This document shows, in pieces, positions 58,301 through 64,000 of a stretch of DNA of 64,000 nt. A program made the translations under genes and the position numbers. The stretch is from Saccharomycopsis fibuligera x Saccharomycopsis cf. fibuligera (lineage: Eukaryota > Ascomycota > Saccharomycetes > Ascoideales > Saccharomycopsidaceae). Every line of letters starts with the position of its first letter. The stretch's first letter is position 1. Below the pieces are notes generated by a model. That model did no database searches. It was not told the DNA's origin and worked only from the letters and a program-made list of their open reading frames with translations. The stretch is from assembly GCA_001936135.1 (NCBI GenBank), contig CP012818.1, positions 682,001 to 746,000 on the forward strand, written 5' to 3'.

Positions 58301-59790
58301 ACAACAGAGTTGCAGGTCTCGCAAGTCTTCAACACGTTCTTGATCTCTTGGTCAGTGAAGCCCATGTGTTTGATGATAGCTTTCAACTGCTTAAACTTGG
58401 CATGTCCGTTTGCAATGTGGCATTGCATAATGTCTTTGGCACCGTCTGTGTCACCAAGCAAAACCAAATCCGTAGCAGGAGAGTTGACAACGGTTTTAAC
58501 CGTGGCGGGGTCAACAACCCAAAATTTTCCATGCTTGGGAACTTGAATCACTTGATTGCCTCTGGAGATCAATCCACAGTGTTTGGTTAAGTGGATTTCA
58601 TAGTCCTTCTCAGTTAACTTGTGGCAGCTAGGCAAGTTTCTCGGAGCTTGTTCAATAAGCTTTGCATCTTCGACCTTGAGGTTTCCAATGCTAACAGTGC
58701 CTTCAATAACACAATTAGTAGTGCTGCTGATTCCTTGAACAGTGACGTTCGAGACCTTCTTGTCCAGCAACAATGCTCCATCGTTGACAACATTGATACC
58801 AGCACCGCTGTCTAGAACAAAACGTTTGTCGGCAGCATCGTCGGCGAGATAGACCTCTTCAACAAAGTGAGTCTCTTCGCCTGACTCAGGCAGCTCAGTA
58901 GACGTGTCAATGACAATCTGACCTTCACCGTTGTTAATGACTTCAGCACCAAGTGGGACTTCAACGAGGTTGACAAGCTCCTTGCGTCCCTTGTGTGACT
59001 GGCTTCTGTTCTTGTTTTTGTAGCACTCGTTGCTGTAGTGGCCAAGCTTGCCACAGCTGTAACACTTGATGAGAAAAACAGGTTTCTTTTTCAGTTTCGC
59101 ATCAGCCAACTGGACCAACTCCTCGGTGTGTGGCAACTTTGGACGGGAGGAAGTGTCCATCTGGACCAAATCTCTGGCAGCAAGATCATTGGAGGCCTCC
59201 ATAGCATCATAAAACGAAGTGTTAAGCAACCCACGAGCATCGCGAAGCAAGTTCTTTTCGCTGAGAGCAACATGAAGACTCTTGTTGTCAAGTAGGTGGA
59301 AACCAAGAATACCGCCAAGATTGCAGAAGTTGATATCCTTGTAGTAGTACTTGAAGATCTCCAAGTAGTCTGCCATAGCTTCGCAGTCTCTAGCAAGGAC
59401 GGCCTCATGGACAAAGTCGTGGAAGATCTTGACAATGTAGAAAGAGTCAATTGTCTTGCACTTTGCGTTGATGGTCTTCAACAAATCAAAGCCCTCGGTG
59501 CATCGTTCGTAGTTTTTCAACAACAATGGGTCCACTTTTTTCTGGATGAGTTGATAGATAACATCGCCAAGTTTTGGTGGGTAGTAGTCAAACTCTTCGG
59601 AGTCTAACATACGCTCAACGTCGATGGCAGTGACATCATTGATAATAACTCTCAACTTATTTCTAAGGAACGATCTTAACAACGGGTACTGGAACCATTG
59701 GGTGATTGGCCTGACCTTCAACTTGGAAATTCCATCAAGTCTCGCTTTGTAAGCACCGTCAGCAATATCAAAGTCTCCAAAGATGAACAT
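55333..59790 (-). CDS. CopA-3 gag-pol polyprotein
   Basis: 1485 codons, the same length as the CopA-1 frame and differing from it at scattered residues. All expected modules are in the same order: gag, CCHC knuckle CYSCGKLGHYSNEC, protease DSGAG, integrase HHCC with D, D and E, acidic linker, RT with YVDDLLICG and RNase H. The start is the ATG at 59790, directly after an A/T-rich leader of about 70 bp. Its 443-bp LTR subtype and residue differences place it in a sister sublineage of CopA-1 and CopA-2, close to CopA-4. Confidence 0.95.
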   Translation of the reverse strand: MFIFGDFDIADGAYKARLDGISKLKVRPITQWFQYPLLRSFLRNKLRVIINDVTAIDVERMLDSEEFDYYPPKLGDVIYQLIQKKVDPLLLKNYERCTEGFDLLKTINAKCKTIDSFYIVKIFHDFVHEAVLARDCEAMADYLEIFKYYYKDINFCNLGGILGFHLLDNKSLHVALSEKNLLRDARGLLNTSFYDAMEASNDLAARDLVQMDTSSRPKLPHTEELVQLADAKLKKKPVFLIKCYSCGKLGHYSNECYKNKNRSQSHKGRKELVNLVEVPLGAEVINNGEGQIVIDTSTELPESGEETHFVEEVYLADDAADKRFVLDSGAGINVVNDGALLLDKKVSNVTVQGISSTTNCVIEGTVSIGNLKVEDAKLIEQAPRNLPSCHKLTEKDYEIHLTKHCGLISRGNQVIQVPKHGKFWVVDPATVKTVVNSPATDLVLLGDTDGAKDIMQCHIANGHAKFKQLKAIIKHMGFTDQEIKNVLKTCETCNSVVQKRSGNSHSKPEDFDIGEMIQADVVGPHNNIYGLIVSDRRSTFAVVRVLRYKSEISSKTIECLQYMSNVLQHQGKKIVKFRADNEFDTVLLKKFLAGDHQGQDYIEAEFTAPYSSHQNGSSERLNRTIIEKVKLLMISSGISKEYWNFCFNHAVFLHNYLPRNGGPSPYEEFSGRSKAMGTTAPFGCRIFAKNFTAGNKIIGKDLKGTFLGFHKTTSIAFILEDSTYRILRSSAFNFLPDVYPFKQGERESSVTYSAGGSAGYSGYSGSSGSASLPVGEVSIQGQDMNIQQGADSREEDDETIVAESDNSMVEHSDSEDQQSVATVPQTLAAVKRAAASNSELSDDPISIINRKPTKKLMLEFAPSTVTPITKHQAAYQSMAEKNVSAAEAREAFADHGKQYLNDVGSIPIRSIEGPKAVEAGPSRLFLTDGEPDSDSSGYLSDAEHAFLAVARTKYLIPENYHQVLNSSEKERWIAAMAEELSALDNLNVYELVKESPGIQCIASRWVFTVKDDPSGERFKARLVCKGFSQEKGVNFLNSWAPVMSFDTMRITFALAALNNYVVCQMDTSTAFLYGDIDFDVFVRPPAGTSTPKGHLWKLKKGLYGLKQSPKIWYDTISKVLVAAGLQASAIDPCLFRGKDCLVAIYVDDLLICGKTDKIVDDIKGALNLKFKMKDLGFPEIFLGVTVEQLANGSIKLSMLNFIDKIMTEHGVTKLGKVETPMVKGFDPYDEHSPELSEAEQTKFRSIVGTLLYVANSVRSDISFAISLLSQFVVKARATHLKAAYRVFHYLIETKDKGLVYGPEAGNVHIKDFRYLDKSKTDGLVTDYPPEQEYKITVFSDSDYATSKLDRKLQSGHLVMINNQIVSWSSRKQSCVAFSSAESEYVALSDAARTGVYVMNLLNEIGFHCSYINCASDNLSALTLSAHKALHQKTKHIAVRFHFIRTLVEQKVIKLNYVNTKVNMADILTKATDRTTFTTLCSLIFN

Positions 59791-59877
59791 GGTGAAAAAA
59801 AATTTTTTTTTTTTGGATTTTTTTGATTTTTTTTTTTAATTAATTTTTTGTTTTGATGTTTAGCCAGACTGTAAATC

Positions 59878-60320
59878 TGTAAAAAGTAGGATGTAAAGTA
59901 GAAGAGAAAAATATAAGGTTTATTAGAGTAGATAAAGAAAGTAAAGTTAGTTAAGCTTAGTTCGGTAAAGAAGTAAGAAAGGTAGAGAAAGTTAAAAGAA
60001 AAGAAGCGGGAAATCTCCGTGTTAAGTAGGAAAAAGAAGTGGCAAAACTGAAATCGGAGTGGCGTGATAAGAGTGGCGTGAAAAGGAAAAATTTTCATGC
60101 TGCAGTAAGGATCGGCACCGCGTCTAGACGGACACGTAGACGGGGCACCTAGACGGCATGAAAAAGTAAACAAATCACATGCGTCAGATCGGTATACCAT
60201 GCACATGGGTGAACGGTTTACCCTGACGATGGATGAAAAAATAAAAGGAGTGAAGAAGATAAAGGATCGGAAAGTGAAGAGGGTAAGGGACAAAGGAAAA
60301 TGAATGTTTGAAATTCAACA
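59878..60320 (-). repeat. CopA-3 5' LTR
   Basis: 443 bp; carries the GAAATCTCC variant, shared with CopA-4. Confidence 0.95.
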
Positions 60321-63312
60321 GTTAATTCCAGAAGCTCCAACCAGAATTCATGTGAAGCCATATAAATCATCTCCAGTACAAAAACGAGTACTCACTGAAA
60401 TTATAACAAAGCTCTTAAAATCCGGAATAATTGAATACTCAGACAGTCAAACGGTATCACGAGGGTTCACAGTTCCCAAAAAAGATGGTTCACACAGATT
60501 CGTGGTCAACTACCAAACTATCAATGCTAATTCTATTACTCCAGTGTCGGCGAGTATAAGCGATGAAGAGTTGTTAACAGCATTTGGAGATGCTAAGATA
60601 TTCAGCAAAGCAGACTTATCATCTGGATATCACCAGATTAAAATGGACAGCAAATCAAAGCCGTTAACTGCTTTTGTTACTCACATGGGTGTTTTCCAAT
60701 ATACGCGTATGCCTTTCGGCTTGTCGGGTGCTCCAAACACATTTATTAAAAATTTGAGTGCAATATTAAAGGAATTCTTATTTTGTGGTGTATTAATGTA
60801 TATGGATGATATCTTGTTATATTCAGATACATATTCGCAGCATTTGGAACTTATTCATGCCGTCTTTAAGATCCTTTCGGATTATGCTATTATCCTAAAC
60901 GAAAGCAAATGTGAATTTTGCGTTGAGGAAACAGAGTTTCTCGGTCATGTAATACGTCATAGATCAGTTCAACCTATAATTAAGAAAACAGATGCTATAA
61001 AGAACTGGCCACCAATAAGAACCAAAAAAGATGCTCAAAGCTTTTTAGGAACAGTGAACTATTTTCTAACATATATAGCACACTGCGCGCAAAAGTCTGA
61101 TGGCTTACGGGACTTCATCAAAGGAAAGCTCCAGTATAACGACACAAAGGTTAGTCACTCCGTTCAACAATTGAAAGACGCTCTTACTTCAAAACCAGTT
61201 TTACTTCCCCTCATTCCTAATGCTAACATTAAGATTTATTGCGATGCTTCAAATTCTGCCGCCGGTGCCATCATAGAAATGTGGCAAAACAATAATAAAG
61301 TAGGTGTGCTTGCCTATTTTTCAAAAGCTTTTTCTTCCGAGGAACTTATGTGGCCAATTTGGCAAAAAGAACTTTATTCGGTTGTCCTAGTGTTACAACG
61401 CTTTGGATACTTAATAGCGGATAGATCAATTGAAATTTATACTGATAATCAAACTGTGGAATTTATAAGCCAGAAAAAACACGAGCGTCCAGAAGCAAAG
61501 TTGTACAGGTGGTTATCTTATTTAGCCAATTTTCAGTTCAAATTCTGTCCAATTAGATCACAACAAAATCCATCTGATGGTCTATCACGCCAATATCAGA
61601 GTACACCAGAGTATTGCTTGTTACAATGTGAATTAGATGAAGATCTCGCTGCTAATTATGAAGAGTTTCACACTCGCTTTGGTACCGCAACAGTCAAACA
61701 AATTATTGATAATTACAGACATTTGCCTGAACCGTATCAGATAATTTATAAACAAAAGCAAAAACAGCCATCTGAAGAACCTCAATTAGTTGGAAGACAA
61801 TTGGTGAGATATTACAAAGGATTGCTTTTCATGAGTGTTCCAGGAGATCATGCCACAGTTTTTGTTGCTGGGAGAGACTTACAATATAAGTTAGCAGAAT
61901 CGGTTCATCAACAAGCTCATTTAGGTCAATGGAAAACAATTGCTGACTTACTGAAGTACATCTTTTTCACCAAGATGCCGAAAATTGTGAGAAAAGTTAT
62001 TCAACAATGCAAGACATGTACTGCAAATAAGTCACTCAATTATAGCACACAGGTATTCCAACGTCCACTAATGCCAGCACTCAGCGTTGGACCAGTACTC
62101 CACATGGATATTTTAACTCACTTGCCAACAATCAAGGATCAGAACCAAATCTTCAATCAAATTTTGGTTGTAGTCGACAGATTGTCGAGACGTATTTACC
62201 TTGAACCAATTGTGGCAAATGCAACCTCAACAACTATAATCAACATACTAGTGAAATTATTTACACGACATTATTTTCCAAAGGTCATCCTTGCGGATTT
62301 AGATGCTAAATTTACTTCACGAGTTTTTAAGAAATTTCTAGAAACTTATAGTGTTAACATTATCTTTGCGACTCCCAACCATCATCATTCTAATGGTCTA
62401 GCAGAACGCAATATTCGCACGATCAGTCAAGTACTCAAACGTTATATGGAATTGTTTTCAAATTGGCTTCAGTACTTACCCATTATTGAATATTACTTGA
62501 ACGAAGCAAAGCAAACGCGTGGTTTTAATGCTTTTCAAATTAGTACAGGCAGAAATAATGCTTTACCAGCTCCACAATCAACCCATTTTCTGCAAGAAGT
62601 TGTTCCTTGGCATGAACTAAAGGCCCCCAGAAAGCATGAACACTACAATGAGAATCCAAACGCTTTGGCCAATTATGTTCAGTTTCAAGATGACCATCAT
62701 CAGGTAATTTGGAGATTAGTCAAGAATGAGGCCATTGACAACATTATCAGTCGCGAGTTTAAAGCCAACAACTTTAGACCGATTCAGAAGTTTCGAAAAA
62801 ACGACTTAGTATTTGTTCATCGACTTGCTTTCCATAGTGCAACTATAAGCAAGTGGGATCCAATATATTTTGGAGCATATCGCTGTGTTTCGGAGATCAA
62901 CGAATATAACCAAATTTCCATAAACATTCCTCTTCGGCGAAGTCTACGCAATCAAAAATGCTTATGCAAATGGTTAAAACCTTACAAACGTCAGAATGAC
63001 TCTGATTTTAGTTATTTACACCGGGTTTTTCAGGATTATCTCAATTGTCCACAGAAGCGACAATTGAAAGCACGTTTAAATGATATTAAAGAGATTATTT
63101 TTATTGATATTTCTAATGAGGAGATATTTGCCACGTTTCACCGTGCTCCTCCCCATATAGCCGGTATTTTTGATGTTGCCACCTGGATGGAATGTGTGCC
63201 ACAAGCAATAACTAAGAGATTGTTGAAAACGTTTTTAATACGAACGGAACAAGAACCAACAGACCAATTGGTTGATAATTGGTTACTGGATTTGGAGAAG
63301 ATGTCAAGTTGA

Positions 63313-64000
63313 GACACGTAATTAAATTACAGTTTTAGAAGTAAAAATATCTTCACATAATTTCAACATATTTTCACTATGTTGCATGTTTGACCCATGT
63401 TTTCGGTATACACCATAAGTATTCGACAGCAACATAATTGTTCGGTATGTATATTCGGCGAATTTAGTTGGTATTATTGCGATTTAGTACGATTTTTTTT
63501 TTGATTTTAAAGAAACAACAACACGAGAGTTATAGACTGAGATAAACAAGAGCAAATACTATGCACTGACTTAAAACTAGTATCTAGCGCGAGGTCGCTT
63601 TCTGCCCAACAAGGGGAAGAATAAGTTGTCAGTCCATTGTGGCCAAAGGCTACAATGACAACTAGCAATCTAGGAAAGAGTAAACGAATGACTCGACGAT
63701 GATCAAGCGTTAAAGATTGATTAACGAAAGAGAATGAATGAAAGAAGTTGGATGTTATTCCTCTTCGAATATGGACCCTCGGAGGTCGTGAATGAAAAGA
63801 AGTTGGATTTATTCCTCTTCGAATATGGACCCTCGGAGGTCGTGGATGGAATGAAGTTGGATCTAGTCCTCTTCGAAGTTTGGATTCTTGGAGATCATCG
63901 ATACGAAAGATTGACGTTTATGTACATCTTTAAAATAAGCGAAACACTGAATTATCGAGTTGATTGAAACGGATCTGGATGGATGATGGTATTTTATTTT
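63313..64000 (+). other. Region after GypA pol, no gene recognised
   Basis: A/T-rich sequence following the pol stop. No match to the GypA 5' LTR is seen. It holds an imperfect hairpin (63635-63644 CATTGTGGCC with 63648-63657 GGCTACAATG, extended by GTTGT/ACAAC) and a 54-bp tandem repeat. It may be a 3' untranslated part of GypA with the LTR beyond the window, or host sequence. Confidence 0.4.
63736..63897 (+). repeat. 54-bp tandem repeat, three units
   Basis: Units 63736-63789, 63790-63843 and 63844-63897. The first two are nearly identical (CTCTTCGAATATGGACCCTC core); the third is more diverged. In one frame they would encode an 18-residue repeat (LFLFEYGPSEVV core), but whether it is translated is unknown. 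Confidence 0.85.

Larger units (their letters stand above)
54811..60320 (-). mobile_element. CopA-3, complete-looking copia element inserted in GypA
   Basis: 5510 bp in reverse, flanked by a perfect GTTAA duplication (54806-54810 and 60321-60325). LTRs of the 443-bp subtype: 54811-55253 and 59878-60320. One uninterrupted gag-pol frame, primer site 59862-59877, polypurine tract next to 55253. The LTRs differ at about seven sites, all within roughly 75 bp; the rest looks identical. Looks whole, a little older than CopA-1 or touched by LTR gene conversion. Confidence 0.96.
47554..64000 (+). mobile_element. GypA, Ty3/gypsy element, broken, with CopB-1 and CopA-3 inserted
   Basis: 5' LTR part 47554-47873, continued after CopB-1 at 53272-53298. 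Gag begins at the ATG at 53355 with a likely coiled coil (LLKEIKQQMGNHDERLKNLE). Protease (FMDTGAGVNLI) lies near 54420. After CopA-3 the pol frame runs to 63312: RT with YMDDILLYSD (near 60800), RNase H (IYCDASNSAAGAII; IYTDNQTVEF), integrase HHCC (HQQAHLGQW, CKTCTANK), core (HMDILTHLP, ADLDAKFTS, SNGLAERNIR), a GPY/F-like module (FGAYRCVSEI) and a C-terminal tail of about 120 residues. No 3' LTR is recognised before the window ends. Broken: the insertions plus about one further break. Confidence 0.9.

Noticed and set aside
63625-63662. Imperfect hairpin as a structured RNA or terminal inverted repeat
   Set aside because: A single short stem with a bulge; no second element end or conserved context to support a function.
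63734-63967. Open frame of 77 codons at the right end
   Set aside because: Built mostly from the 54-bp repeat; no homology I recognise and no start context. Recorded as a repeat, not as a gene.

Overview
This window is a yeast retrotransposon graveyard and nursery. I see no host protein-coding gene. The only host genes I can support are two identical 72-nt tRNA-Glu(UUC) genes in opposite orientation (7838-7909 + and 13215-13286 -). Everything else of substance is LTR retrotransposon sequence: four Ty1/copia families and two Ty3/gypsy families, stacked inside one another. A budding yeast of the CUG-Ser clade is suggested by intronless tRNA genes with gypsy LTRs ending 11-13 bp from their 5' ends, half-tRNA primer sites, and in-frame CTG codons at copia positions usually occupied by serine (for example 40740-40742). 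The species is not identifiable by eye.

Family names used here are local. CopA: LTR TGTTGAATTTC...TTTTTACA of 427 or 443 bp, one 1485-codon gag-pol frame, primer site matching a tRNA-Tyr half. CopB: LTR TGTTGTGAG...CTACAACA of 544 bp, one gag-pol frame, initiator-Met half-tRNA primer site, U3 packed with heat-shock-element-like repeats. CopC: LTR TGTTGGATTT...CTCCGACA of 392-394 bp, pol in the +1 frame relative to gag. CopD: LTR TGACGAAC..., about 220-246 bp, old. GypA and GypB: Ty3/gypsy order (RNase H before integrase), each with an LTR beside a tRNA-Glu gene.

Layout: 1-2098 GypB pol end, LTR and start of a further gag. 2099-7696 CopD-1 (-), with a CopC solo LTR. 7722-7826 GypB LTR fragment against tRNA-Glu 1. 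8092-8485 CopC solo LTR. 8528-12840 old CopD-2 (+), split by old CopA-5 (-). 13215-13286 tRNA-Glu 2. 13300-13645 GypA LTR. 13646-19534 CopC-1 (+). 19535-20632 GypB-2 gag and protease. 20780-30379 CopA-4 (-), holding a solo CopA LTR and the rearranged CopB-2. 30380-41792 a CopA LTR relic holding CopA-2 (+), which itself holds CopA-1 (-). 41793-47553 CopC-2 (-). 47554-64000 GypA (+), holding CopB-1 in its 5' LTR and CopA-3 in its body.

Eight insertions have perfect 5-bp target duplications (GAAAG, AGGGA, TGTCC, AAATC, GGAGC, CCACA, AGTAG, GTTAA). Several other ends have mismatched flanks and look like products of ectopic LTR recombination. A roughly 5.9-kb segment (GypA LTR plus CopC) is present twice in inverted orientation (13300-19192 and 41793-47873). 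The left copy preserves the empty target site of the CopB-1 insertion found in the right copy. CopA-1 and CopB-1 have LTR pairs that look identical and are the youngest. CopD and CopA-5 are the oldest.
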